Source: an uncultured bacterium
GTDB lineage: Bacteria; Actinomycetota; Coriobacteriia; Coriobacteriales; Coriobacteriaceae
Reading direction: 5' to 3'
Assembly (NCBI GenBank): GCA_905215445.1
Contig: CAJMPZ010000035.1
Location: 1 to 25,015, forward strand
Length of the DNA: 25,015 nucleotides
The notes beneath the pieces are model-generated. The model worked only from the letters and a program-made list of their open reading frames with translations, was not told the DNA's origin and made no database searches. Positions 1 through 7,373 of this stretch are shown piece by piece (the stretch's first letter is position 1; each line of letters starts with the position of its first letter). The translations under genes were made by a program, and so were the position numbers.

Positions 1-1
1 C

Positions 2-1006
2 ACCTTCGTGAACCTCGCCGACCCCGAGCTCGCCATCGAGTGGCCGATCCCGCTGACCGAGGCCACCGTCTCCGAGGCCGACCTCAACCACCCGATGCTC
101 GCCGACGTCGTCCCGATGGCTCCCAGGCGCACCCTCGTCACCGGCTGCAACGGCCAGCTGGGCCGCGCGGTCCGAAAGCTGGCGGAGGAGCGCGGCGTCG
201 CCAAGGACTTCGACTTCTGCGACATCGACACCTTCGACATGTCCGACCCCGACGCCTACGCGCAGTACGACTGGTCGCTCTACGGCACCGTGATCAACTG
301 CGGCGCCTACACCGCGGTGGACAGGGCCGAGACCCCCGAGGGTCGCGCCATCGCCTGGAAGGCCAACGCGACCGGCCCCGCCCTGCTCGCCCGCACCTGC
401 TCTGAGCACGGCATCACCTTGGTCCACGTGTCCTCCGACTACGTCTTCGACGGTACCGTGGAGGTGCACGCGGAGGACGAGCCGTTCAGCCCGCTGTCCG
501 TCTACGGCCAGACCAAGGCCGCAGGCGACATCGCCGTGGCAGGGTGCCCCCGCCACTACATCATGCGCTCCAGCTGGGTCATCGGCGAGGGGCACAACTT
601 CGTTAAGACCATGAAGGGCCTGTCCGACCGCGTAACCGACCCGGACGACAAGCTCGAGCAGGTCACCGTCGTGGACGATCAGCTGGGCCGCCTGACCTTC
701 ACGCGCGACATGGCCGAGGCCATCTTCCACGTGCTGGGCACGCACGCGCCCTACGGCACCTACGACTGCACCGGCTCCGGTGCCGTGAAGAGCTGGGCGG
801 ACATCGCCCGCGCCGTCTTCGAGGCCGCCAACGGCAACGGCGAGAGGGTCGTGCCGGTTTCGACCGCCGACTACTACGCGAACGCCGCCGGTCCCGTCGC
901 CCCGCGCCCGGTCCACTCGGCGCTCGACCTGTCCAAGCTCGAGGCTGCAGGCTTCCACATGCTCGACTGGGAGGAAGAGCTGGGGGAGTACCTCAAGACG
1001 CTCTAG
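2..1006 (+). CDS. rmlD: RmlC-RmlD fusion, 5' truncated: dTDP-4-dehydrorhamnose 3,5-epimerase tail plus dTDP-4-dehydrorhamnose reductase
   Basis: The last two steps of dTDP-L-rhamnose synthesis appear fused in one cytoplasmic protein. The frame is open to the left edge, so the true start is outside the window; 334 residues are visible. The first ~30 residues (DPELAIEWPIP, then a run ending in HPMLADV) match the C-terminal end of RmlC epimerases. After a short linker, RmlD starts with the Rossmann motif GCNGQLG at visible residues 48-54. The SSDYVFDG segment and the YGQTK (YxxxK) catalytic pair of RmlD follow, and the C-terminus looks complete. RmlD uses NAD(P)H to reduce dTDP-4-keto-rhamnose. 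dTDP-rhamnose would feed a surface polysaccharide, which fits the glycosyltransferases and ABC exporter just downstream. RmlD identity is secure. The fusion is inferred from the RmlC tail, because the epimerase active site is not visible. Confidence 0.9.
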   Translation, partial: TFVNLADPELAIEWPIPLTEATVSEADLNHPMLADVVPMAPRRTLVTGCNGQLGRAVRKLAEERGVAKDFDFCDIDTFDMSDPDAYAQYDWSLYGTVINCGAYTAVDRAETPEGRAIAWKANATGPALLARTCSEHGITLVHVSSDYVFDGTVEVHAEDEPFSPLSVYGQTKAAGDIAVAGCPRHYIMRSSWVIGEGHNFVKTMKGLSDRVTDPDDKLEQVTVVDDQLGRLTFTRDMAEAIFHVLGTHAPYGTYDCTGSGAVKSWADIARAVFEAANGNGERVVPVSTADYYANAAGPVAPRPVHSALDLSKLEAAGFHMLDWEEELGEYLKTL

Positions 1007-1026
1007 CCGTTATTAACTTTTCGAGA

Positions 1027-1060
1027 GAAAAAGCCGCCGCTTGTTAACGGCGGCTTTTCT
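1027..1060. terminator. Bidirectional intrinsic terminator between rmlCD and yfhO
   Basis: GCCGCC (1033-1038) pairs with GGCGGC (1049-1054), extended by AAAA (1029-1032) against TTTT (1055-1058), so each strand has a hairpin followed by a T-run. It ends two convergent genes. The TAA stop of the leftward yfhO-like gene (1044-1046) lies in the hairpin loop and its last codons form one arm. Confidence 0.85.
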
Positions 1061-3452
1061 TATGCCTGGCGTATAGACCCGCTGCAACAAGGGCGGCGGC
1101 GGTCGCCAGACTCACTGCAAGCCCCGCAAGGGCGCCCGGAGTCTTGTAGGTCATCACGATCTTATTCGCGCCTTTCTGCATGTTCAGGGACGACAAGCCC
1201 TTATCGGCGGCGGGCGTTAGTTCTGCGGCGGTTCCGTTTACCGTTACGTTCCAGCCCTCATCGTACGGAACGCTCAACAGCAGGTTGCCGTCATCCTTGG
1301 CGGTATACTCGCCTTCGATCCTTCCGTCCTCAAAAACCGTCGGAACAAATTCGCTCATCTTAAGCTCGTTAATAATCTGCTCGAAAACGTCCAGATTGAG
1401 GGCGTAAAAGACCGGCTCATTGTCTTGGGGCATGTCTGTATAGCCCTCTGCGACTCCGATTGACACCGTATGCTGGCTCGGGGAGTCCGATGCATCCGCA
1501 ATCTGGCGTATATTATTGTCGAATCTCCAGGCCTCGTTTCCGATCGTTCGCTGGTCGATGGTAAGGGTGACGGGCCAATAACTGCCGGCGGTCGCATCTT
1601 TGTTGATGTAGAGATACCCGATGGAACCCGACGGCACGGTGGCGTTCCACTGCCTTAAGTTCTCGTCATCCTCCGTGTTTTTGGCCTCGATTTTGGTATA
1701 GAGCATTACCTCGCGGCCCAGGATTTTGCTGTAGAGGTCGTTTTGCTTTTCGAAGGGGTTCTCGCCCTTCAACGTGCAGTTTTGAATGTCATTGGATGTC
1801 ATGACACCAACGCTGAGCGCATAGGGGTTCTCGTACACCGCACTTGCTGTATCGGCTATTTCAGTCATTGCCGCGTATCCCGAAGGCGCGTGCTCGGCGA
1901 TGGCGTACTTGACTCCCAACAGGGCATCAACGGCAAGAATGGGCTCGGCATAACGGGTCGAGAATTCGCCGACGCTGCTGTATCCAAGGGAGTTGAGCAG
2001 TGCGATGGCCTGCGGATTGTTGGCAGACGAATACGAAGACAACTGGTTGTACCCAAGCGCCAAGCCTTCGTTGAGGACGGCGCTGTCGACGCGTGTGGTT
2101 GTGCGGTCAATGCGATAGAACGACGCCGAAGTCTGGTCTTGAATGGTCGTGATAGTGTCGGTTGCGGTGGCGACATAGGCGCTGTTGGCTTTTTCGGAAT
2201 AGCCTGTGTACAGCTGGTTCCACATAACATGGGCGTTGGCAAACAACTCAATGGCGGTTAGTGCCAGGAGGGGCATGATGACGACGGGGCGATAGGCTTG
2301 ACGCAATTTAGGCTGGTTTTTGAGCGCATGCAGCGCGTGTCCTGCGGCCCACAGCGCAAAGAAGCTCAGCAAAAAAGCCGTGCGCGAGTAGAAGCCGTTG
2401 GGAACGCGCATGCCGCACCAGATGTACTCGAGCGGGCTCAAAACGGAGCTTGCGACCAGGATTATCGTGACGACGAGTGTTGCGATGCGCGTCTTGATCG
2501 AAACCGTGCGGTTAACCAGCAGGCTCACCGCAAGCAGCATCATGACGATGCCGCAATAGAACTGCGGTGTGCTTTCGTTGCTTACCCACATGCAGGGAAG
2601 AAAGCCCCTGATGAGCGACTTGAGGCTGGTTTTAAGTAGGGGGCCGAGTGCTAGAACGGGACCGCCCTTGGACATGGCAAGGATGGTCGGCAAAAAGGTC
2701 CAGGCGGACAGAAGCAGTCCGAGCGCGATAGCCCCGGCGAATCGCAGGGCCCGATCGAGCATGAGCTTCCAGCTAAAACCTTCTTCTGCAACATAATCGA
2801 CAAATTCGACCAATACGAAGATGCAGAGGAACAGGATGCTGATGTAGGCCGTATACCAGCAGAACATGACATTGAGCGCCGTTGCGATGACGAGGCGGAT
2901 CATGCGCTGCTTGCGGATGAGCTCGTAGCATCCGTAGGCGCAGATGGGCAGCAGGATGAGGCAATCGATCCAGAGCGGGTTGCGTAGGTTGCTGATGGTC
3001 CAGCTGCAAAACGTGAACGAGAGGGAAAGCAGGAATGCTGCGGGCTTGGGTAGGTCAAAGCGCTTTTGCACATACCAAGCGCTGCTGATGTGGATGCAGC
3101 CCAGTTTGAGCGCGGAGATAACAAACACGAAGAGCGTTAGCTTGTCTGCGGGAAACAGCGCGCAGAGCAGGTTGAAGGGGCTGGCGAGGTAGTAGCTATA
3201 GAGCCCCCATGTGTTCATGCCGAGTCCTTGCGAGAAGGAATAGCGAAGGCTTGCCTCGCCTAAAAGGACGCGCCGGAACCAAGCAAAGAAGTCGATGTAT
3301 TGGTATTTGAGATCGTTGGTGAGAAACGAGTTGTCGCCAAAGGGGTAGACATGCCCTGCCACTGCAAGTGCGACAAAGAGTGCGACGGAAAATGCGAAGC
3401 AGGCGGCGTAGAACGCCACATTCTTGAGCGTGCTGTTATTGGGCCGTGTCAT
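1044..3452 (-). CDS. yfhO: YfhO-family polytopic membrane glycosyltransferase (GT-C type)
   Basis: An 802-residue membrane protein of the YfhO family. The N-terminal half is a series of hydrophobic helices (about a dozen). The first external loop carries the family-typical stretch with FGDNSFLTNDLKYQY and FSQGLGMNTWG. A large, mostly soluble region of roughly 330 residues follows, then one last membrane helix and a basic tail. In Bacillus and Listeria, YfhO/GtlB proteins are thought to move sugars from a polyprenyl-phosphate donor onto lipoteichoic acid outside the cell, working with a CsbB-type enzyme. The preceding gene is such an enzyme and overlaps this one by 17 bases, which suggests translational coupling. 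I chose ATG 3452 over an upstream start at 3530 because GAGGAA sits 5-6 bases before it and the longer N-terminus has no family resemblance. Acceptor and sugar are unknown here. Confidence 0.82.
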   Translation of the reverse strand: MTRPNNSTLKNVAFYAACFAFSVALFVALAVAGHVYPFGDNSFLTNDLKYQYIDFFAWFRRVLLGEASLRYSFSQGLGMNTWGLYSYYLASPFNLLCALFPADKLTLFVFVISALKLGCIHISSAWYVQKRFDLPKPAAFLLSLSFTFCSWTISNLRNPLWIDCLILLPICAYGCYELIRKQRMIRLVIATALNVMFCWYTAYISILFLCIFVLVEFVDYVAEEGFSWKLMLDRALRFAGAIALGLLLSAWTFLPTILAMSKGGPVLALGPLLKTSLKSLIRGFLPCMWVSNESTPQFYCGIVMMLLAVSLLVNRTVSIKTRIATLVVTIILVASSVLSPLEYIWCGMRVPNGFYSRTAFLLSFFALWAAGHALHALKNQPKLRQAYRPVVIMPLLALTAIELFANAHVMWNQLYTGYSEKANSAYVATATDTITTIQDQTSASFYRIDRTTTRVDSAVLNEGLALGYNQLSSYSSANNPQAIALLNSLGYSSVGEFSTRYAEPILAVDALLGVKYAIAEHAPSGYAAMTEIADTASAVYENPYALSVGVMTSNDIQNCTLKGENPFEKQNDLYSKILGREVMLYTKIEAKNTEDDENLRQWNATVPSGSIGYLYINKDATAGSYWPVTLTIDQRTIGNEAWRFDNNIRQIADASDSPSQHTVSIGVAEGYTDMPQDNEPVFYALNLDVFEQIINELKMSEFVPTVFEDGRIEGEYTAKDDGNLLLSVPYDEGWNVTVNGTAAELTPAADKGLSSLNMQKGANKIVMTYKTPGALAGLAVSLATAAALVAAGLYARHKKSRR

Positions 3453-4404
3453 CAGATTCCTCGTTGGATTCTCGAATGATATAGATGGGACGTCGCTTGG
3501 TTTCCAAGTAGGCTTTTGCCAAGTATTCACCTATGATTCCCAGGCACAGAAGCTGCATGCCGCCAAACAGCGTTATGAGGCAGGCGAGCGACGGCCATCC
3601 ACCGACGGGGTCGCCCCAGACAAGCGTCTTTACTAGGATGACGACGAATCCCAGAATAGCGATGAGGCAGAAGACGATACCCGTGAGGGCGGCGAGGGAG
3701 AGCGGTGCCGTGGAAAACGCGACGATACCGTCGATGGAATAAAGGAGCAGCGACCAAAAGCTCCATTTGGTCTCGCCGGCCACGCGGTTGACGTTTACGT
3801 AGGGGAGCCATTTGGTCTTGAAGCCGACCCAGCCGTAAATGCCCTTGGAGAATCGGTTGTATTCGCCCATGGAGATGATGGCGTTGACCATAGGCCGCTT
3901 CATGAGCCTAAAATCGCGTGCTCCGTCGACGATGTCGGCCTTGGAAATGCGGTTGATGATCTTGTAGAACATACGGGCACAGAACGACCTGATGGGAGGC
4001 TCGCCTTCGCGGGTGGTCCTGCGCGTTGCGACGTTGTCGTAGTCTTCGGTTTGCAAGATCTCGTACATCTGCGGCAGGAGCGAGGGCGGGTCCTGCATGT
4101 CGGCATCCATGGTGGCGACATAGTCGCCCTTTGCGTGCTGGAGTCCGGCGAGTAGTGCCGCCTCCTTGCCAAAGTTGCGCGAGAAAGAGTGCCAGCGGAT
4201 GGCGTATGGATGCGCCGCCGCGGCTTCTGCCTTCATGACGGCGAGCGTTTTGTCTGCCGAGCCATCGTCGATGAGGACTGCCTCAAAGGAGATGCCGGGG
4301 TCTTGCTGGGTCATGATGCGAACGACGCCATCGAACTCTTTGAGAAAGATCGGAAGTGATTCCTGCTCGTTGTAACACGGCACGACGATGGAGATGAGCG
4401 GCAT
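3436..4404 (-). CDS. Family 2 glycosyltransferase, GtrB/CsbB-like polyprenyl-phosphate sugar transferase
   Basis: A 322-residue GT2 enzyme with a GT-A fold at the inner membrane face. Visible motifs are the opening VVPCYNE (residues 7-13), IDDGSADKT (nucleotide-sugar binding, Asp46/Asp47) and DADMQDPP (100-107; the DxD region plus the QDPP signature of GtrB/CsbB/DPM-like enzymes). Two long hydrophobic helices near residues 230-300 and a short basic tail follow, as in GtrB. Enzymes of this class load a sugar from UDP- or GDP-sugar onto undecaprenyl phosphate, for use outside the cell by a GT-C transferase. That partner is probably the overlapping YfhO protein. The gene follows another GT2 gene after 6 bases, so the three form one leftward operon. 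The sugar cannot be read from sequence. Confidence 0.88.
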   Translation of the reverse strand: MPLISIVVPCYNEQESLPIFLKEFDGVVRIMTQQDPGISFEAVLIDDGSADKTLAVMKAEAAAAHPYAIRWHSFSRNFGKEAALLAGLQHAKGDYVATMDADMQDPPSLLPQMYEILQTEDYDNVATRRTTREGEPPIRSFCARMFYKIINRISKADIVDGARDFRLMKRPMVNAIISMGEYNRFSKGIYGWVGFKTKWLPYVNVNRVAGETKWSFWSLLLYSIDGIVAFSTAPLSLAALTGIVFCLIAILGFVVILVKTLVWGDPVGGWPSLACLITLFGGMQLLCLGIIGEYLAKAYLETKRRPIYIIRESNEESDDTAQ

Positions 4405-4410
4405 GGCGGT

Positions 4411-5382
4411 CTACCTCTCGCTTGGCTTGGAAGTAGGGTGGCCGGGCTGGTCGTCGTAGGCGTATTTGCTGTACACGTTGACCTCCCACTGCTTTTTTTC
4501 GACCTTTGCCACGGAATCCAGGATGAATCCGGTCGCAAGGCTCAGACCGCACAGGAACATAAACGAGGCGGCGAGTATGGCGGTGGGGAAGCGCGGGACG
4601 AGGCCGGTCTGGAAATACTCGACAACGATGGGCGTGCCCAGGGCGAGGCCGATCAACGCAAACAGAAGCGCGACGAGGCTGAAGAACTTCAGCGGGCGGT
4701 AGTCCTTGAACAGCGTACCGATCATCGCAACGACTTTAATGCCATCGCTCACGGTATTGAGCTTGGACTCGGAGCCTTCCGGACGGTCGCGGTACTCGAT
4801 GGGCACATCTTTGATGCGCCAGCGGTGGTCGACGGCGTGGATCGAGAGCTCGGTTTCAATCTGGAAACCCTCGGAAAGCACAGGGAAGGTTTTAACGAAC
4901 GGGCGGCTCATGGCGCGGTAGCCGGTCATGACGTCATCGAAGCTGTAGCCATAGATCCACTTGATCATGGCGCGAACTAGGTTGTTGCCAAAGCCGTGGA
5001 AAGCACGCTTGTTTTCCTCGGCGTAGGTGCCGTTGGAAAGGCGGTCGCCTACGGTCATGTCGGCCGCGCCGTTAAGGATGGGCTCGCAGAGGGCTTTGGC
5101 CGCCTCGGCGGGATAGGTGTCGTCGCCGTCGACCATCAGGTAGCAATCGGCGTCGATGTCGCGAAACATCTGGCGGCACACGTTGCCCTTTCCCTGGCGG
5201 GGCTCAAAGCGGACCGTGGCGCCGTGCTCGGTAGCGATGCGTGAGGTATCGTCCGACGAGTTGTTGTCATAGACATAGACCGTCGCTTGCGGAAGCTCGC
5301 GGTGAAAGTCGTCGATGACTTTGCCGATCGTGAGGGCTTCGTTGTAGCAGGGGATGATGACGGCGATGGATTCAGAATTCAC
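4411..5382 (-). CDS. Family 2 glycosyltransferase (DPM/DPG-synthase-like) with two C-terminal membrane helices
   Basis: A 323-residue GT2 protein and first gene of the leftward unit. It has VIIPCYNEALTIG near the N-terminus, YDNNSSDDT (residues 38-46) and VDGDDTYP (84-91), the metal/nucleotide-sugar sites of the DPM1/DPG-synthase-like subgroup. Two hydrophobic helices near residues 225-300 anchor it, followed by a ~35-residue hydrophilic tail. It differs from the next gene, which carries DADMQDPP, so the pair probably uses different donors or acceptors. The likely role is transfer of a sugar to a polyprenyl phosphate for surface glycan synthesis. The start is GTG at 5382, with AAGGAG six bases upstream; no better ATG is nearby. 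Confidence 0.85.
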   Translation of the reverse strand: MNSESIAVIIPCYNEALTIGKVIDDFHRELPQATVYVYDNNSSDDTSRIATEHGATVRFEPRQGKGNVCRQMFRDIDADCYLMVDGDDTYPAEAAKALCEPILNGAADMTVGDRLSNGTYAEENKRAFHGFGNNLVRAMIKWIYGYSFDDVMTGYRAMSRPFVKTFPVLSEGFQIETELSIHAVDHRWRIKDVPIEYRDRPEGSESKLNTVSDGIKVVAMIGTLFKDYRPLKFFSLVALLFALIGLALGTPIVVEYFQTGLVPRFPTAILAASFMFLCGLSLATGFILDSVAKVEKKQWEVNVYSKYAYDDQPGHPTSKPSER

Positions 5383-5399
5383 TCAATGCTCCTTATACA

Positions 5400-5412
5400 T
5401 TCAATTCTTGAA
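5400..5412. promoter_or_regulatory. Inverted repeat TTCAA-TTC-TTGAA, candidate operator
   Basis: A perfect 5-bp inverted repeat with a 3-base centre lies between the candidate -10 box (5413-5418) and the start of the leftward glycosyltransferase gene, near the expected transcription start. Its AT-richness stands out in GC-rich DNA. An operator role is inference only. Confidence 0.25.
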
Positions 5413-5441
5413 AGTATAGCCGTTTGGGCTTGGCATCCTAA
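5413..5441 (-). promoter_or_regulatory. Candidate promoter for the glycosyltransferase-yfhO operon
   Basis: On the minus strand TATACT (5418-5413) is a good -10 box. TTAGGA lies 17 bases upstream (5441-5436) and is a weak -35. The predicted RNA start leaves a leader of about 25 bases before the GTG start with its AAGGAG site. Confidence 0.4.
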
Positions 5442-5497
5442 GATGTGGGTTAGTTCTCCAGTTTTGTTGCGCGAATCGTTTGCATGGCCGTCGGGTC

Positions 5498-5503
5498 TAT
5501 ACT
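5498..5503 (+). promoter_or_regulatory. Candidate -10 box for the wzm-wzt operon
   Basis: TATACT lies about 40 bases before the GTG start of the ABC permease gene. No convincing -35 box stands 16-18 bases upstream, so an activator or another sigma factor may be involved. With the leftward TATACT, the 160-bp spacer would hold back-to-back promoters for the two surface-glycan operons. Confidence 0.4.
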
Positions 5504-5542
5504 GTTCGTTTGTCAACGATTACGAGTAAAGGAGCTGCATCC

Positions 5543-6388
5543 GTGTCGGATCAGACAAAGCAACAAGAAACTCGCAGTCTGCCTGCGACGTTTGCTAAGA
5601 ACGAATTTGAGAAGGACGCGTTTATCCTTCGTCAGCTGGTTACCAAGGATTTTAAGATCAAGTATCGCCGTAGCGTTCTGGGCGTCGCATGGTCGGTTCT
5701 CAACCCGCTGCTGATGATGATCGTCATGGCCATCGTGTTCTCGACGATTTTTGGCCAGGGCCGCAATGGATCAATGACGCCCGAGATGTACCCGCTGTAC
5801 TTGATCGTGGGTAACGTTACCTTTGCCGTCATGTCCGAGTCCACGAACCAGGCCCTAACGTCGATCGTGGGTGCTGCCCCTCTGCTCAAGAAGGTTAAGG
5901 TGCACCGCTGGGTCTTCCCGGTGCAGAAAGTGCTTTTCTCGCTGGTGAACTTTGCCTTCTCGCTGGTCGCCGTCGCCATCGTCATGCTGTGGTTCCGCGT
6001 TATGCCTTCTTGGCACCTGATTCTGCTGCCGGTTTGCCTGCTGCTGCTTATGTGCTTCTGCATGGGCCTGGGCATGATGCTCTCTGCCCTTACGGTCTTT
6101 TTCCGCGACGTTATGCATCTGTGGAGCGTCGTCATTACGGCGTGGACTTATATTACGCCCATCTTCTGGACGACTGACTATATTGCGCAAATGCCGCATC
6201 TCGTGCGTATCTTGATGTATGCGAACCCCATGTACAACTACCTGCAGTTTATGCGCGATATCTTTCTGTTCCAAACTACGCCCTCGCTTATGACGTTTGG
6301 TATGTGCGCTGCTTGGGCGGTTCTTGCGCTTGTTATTGGCTATACCGTGTTCCACAAGTCCGAGCGCAAGTTCATCCTCTACATCTAA
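5543..6388 (+). CDS. wzm: Polysaccharide/teichoic acid ABC exporter permease (Wzm/TagG type)
   Basis: A 281-residue ABC-2 type permease. After a ~45-residue cytoplasmic N-terminus with the family-typical KDFKIKYRRSVLGVAWSVLNP, about six membrane helices follow. They include the re-entrant-type segment near WTYITPIFWTTDYI and the short terminal stretch HKSERKFILYI. Wzm/TagG proteins form the membrane channel that exports lipid-linked polysaccharide or teichoic acid. The start is GTG 5543 because AAAGGAG lies 8 bases before it; an in-frame start at 5480 has no ribosome binding site and adds residues alien to the family. The ATPase partner begins 12 bases after the stop, with its ribosome binding site overlapping this gene's stop codon. 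The exported glycan is not revealed; a rhamnose-containing polymer is plausible from the rml gene nearby. Confidence 0.92.
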   Translation: MSDQTKQQETRSLPATFAKNEFEKDAFILRQLVTKDFKIKYRRSVLGVAWSVLNPLLMMIVMAIVFSTIFGQGRNGSMTPEMYPLYLIVGNVTFAVMSESTNQALTSIVGAAPLLKKVKVHRWVFPVQKVLFSLVNFAFSLVAVAIVMLWFRVMPSWHLILLPVCLLLLMCFCMGLGMMLSALTVFFRDVMHLWSVVITAWTYITPIFWTTDYIAQMPHLVRILMYANPMYNYLQFMRDIFLFQTTPSLMTFGMCAAWAVLALVIGYTVFHKSERKFILYI

Positions 6389-6399
6389 GGAGTGCTGTG

Positions 6400-7167
6400 A
6401 TGACTGAATCTGTTGTTGATTACAGCGAGCAGCCTCTGGCTGTCGAGGTCGACGACGTCACCATGATCTTTAACATGGCGTCCGAGTCGCTGACCAACCT
6501 CAAGGAGTACTTCATCAAGCTTGCCAAGCACGAGTTGTTCTTTGAGGAGTTTAGGGCGCTTAAGCATATTTCGTTTGATATTCATCGTGGCGAGGTCGTG
6601 GGTCTGGTTGGCACCAATGGCTCCGGCAAGTCTACGATGCTCAAGATTATCGCTGGCGTGCTTGAGCCAAGCGAGGGCAGCGTTAAGGTGCACGGTAACA
6701 TCGCGCCGCTGATTGAGCTTGGTGCCGGCTTTGATCCCGAGCTGACCGCCCGCGAGAACATCTATCTGAACGGCGCCCTGCTCGGCTATACCAAGGAGTT
6801 CATCGACGCCAACTTTGACGGCATTATCGAGTTCGCTGAGCTTCAGAACTTTGTCGACATGCCGCTTAAGAACTTCTCCTCGGGCATGGTTGCGCGTATT
6901 GCCTTTGCAATCGCGACGATTACCGAGCCCGATATTCTGATCGTTGACGAGACGCTGTCCGTCGGTGATGTGTTCTTCCAGCAGAAGTGCGAGGCCCGCA
7001 TCCAGCACTTTATCCAGAGCGGCGACGTGACGGTTCTGTTCGTTTCGCACTCCATGGAGCAGGTTGAACGCATCTGCCAGCGTGCCGTTTGGATTGAGAA
7101 GGGTGACCTTCGCATGGACGGCCCGGTCGATGAGGTCTGCAAGGCGTACCGCGAGCAGTTCAACTAG
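6400..7167 (+). CDS. wzt: Polysaccharide/teichoic acid ABC exporter ATPase (Wzt/TagH type, short form)
   Basis: A 255-residue ATP-binding subunit pairing with the preceding permease. Walker A is GTNGSGKST (residues 71-79), the ABC signature is the SSGM variant typical of Wzt/TagH (160-163), and Walker B is ILIVDE (179-184) with catalytic Glu184. The switch histidine follows in VSHSMEQV. The protein ends soon after the nucleotide-binding domain, so it lacks the C-terminal carbohydrate-binding domain of long Wzt proteins, which read terminally modified O-antigens. Export is therefore probably coupled to synthesis rather than to recognition of a capped chain end, as for KpsT/TagH-like systems (inference). 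The start is ATG 6400 with AAGGAG 8 bases upstream. Confidence 0.92.
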   Translation: MTESVVDYSEQPLAVEVDDVTMIFNMASESLTNLKEYFIKLAKHELFFEEFRALKHISFDIHRGEVVGLVGTNGSGKSTMLKIIAGVLEPSEGSVKVHGNIAPLIELGAGFDPELTARENIYLNGALLGYTKEFIDANFDGIIEFAELQNFVDMPLKNFSSGMVARIAFAIATITEPDILIVDETLSVGDVFFQQKCEARIQHFIQSGDVTVLFVSHSMEQVERICQRAVWIEKGDLRMDGPVDEVCKAYREQFN

Positions 7168-7169
7168 GT

Positions 7170-7175
7170 TATAAT
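7170..7175 (+). promoter_or_regulatory. Consensus -10 box TATAAT upstream of tRNA-Arg(UCU)
   Basis: A perfect TATAAT directly follows the wzt stop codon, about 47 bases before the tRNA. No recognisable -35 box is at the right distance, since it would lie inside the wzt coding sequence. It may give the tRNA its own promoter with a ~40-base leader. Confidence 0.35.
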
Positions 7176-7221
7176 TACTTGCGCCTGACAGGCTTGCGCT
7201 TGCTTGGGCGTGCGGTTATAT

Positions 7222-7298
7222 GCTCCATTAGCTCAGTTGGATAGAGCAGGGGACTTCTAATCCCAAGGTCGACGGTTCGAATCCGCCATGGAGCACCA
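7222..7298 (+). tRNA. tRNA-Arg (anticodon UCU)
   Basis: Cloverleaf read directly. The acceptor arm GCTCCAT pairs with ATGGAGC, the D arm is GCTC/GAGC, and the anticodon loop is CTTCTAA with TCT at 7256-7258. The T loop is TTCGAAT, and discriminator A is followed by an encoded CCA (7296-7298). The anticodon and T stems each appear to have one mismatch (G27-A43, A50-C64). It reads AGA and probably AGG codons, which are minor in this GC-rich DNA. Confidence 0.93.
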
Positions 7299-7307
7299 TC
7301 GTTTATT

Positions 7308-7340
7308 AAGCCCGGACCGCTTGGAGGTCTGGGCTTTTTT
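7308..7340 (+). terminator. Intrinsic terminator after tRNA-Arg(UCU)
   Basis: An 11-bp stem (7308-7318 with 7326-7336, one G-T pair) and a 7-base loop are followed by six T (7335-7340). It separates the tRNA from the acyltransferase gene. Confidence 0.9.
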
Positions 7341-7373
7341 CATCTTGTGTGCTGTGGTTTTGAAGGGTTCGCA

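Noticed and set aside
7176..7215. Hairpin GCGCCTGACAGGCTTGCGC between wzt and the tRNA
   Set aside because: The stem needs a bulge and there is no T-run, so it is not supportable as a terminator.
7222..7298. tRNA-Arg(UCU) as an integration site for an island
   Set aside because: No integrase and no second copy of the tRNA 3' end in the window; similarity to the other tRNA end is just the shared T arm and CCA.
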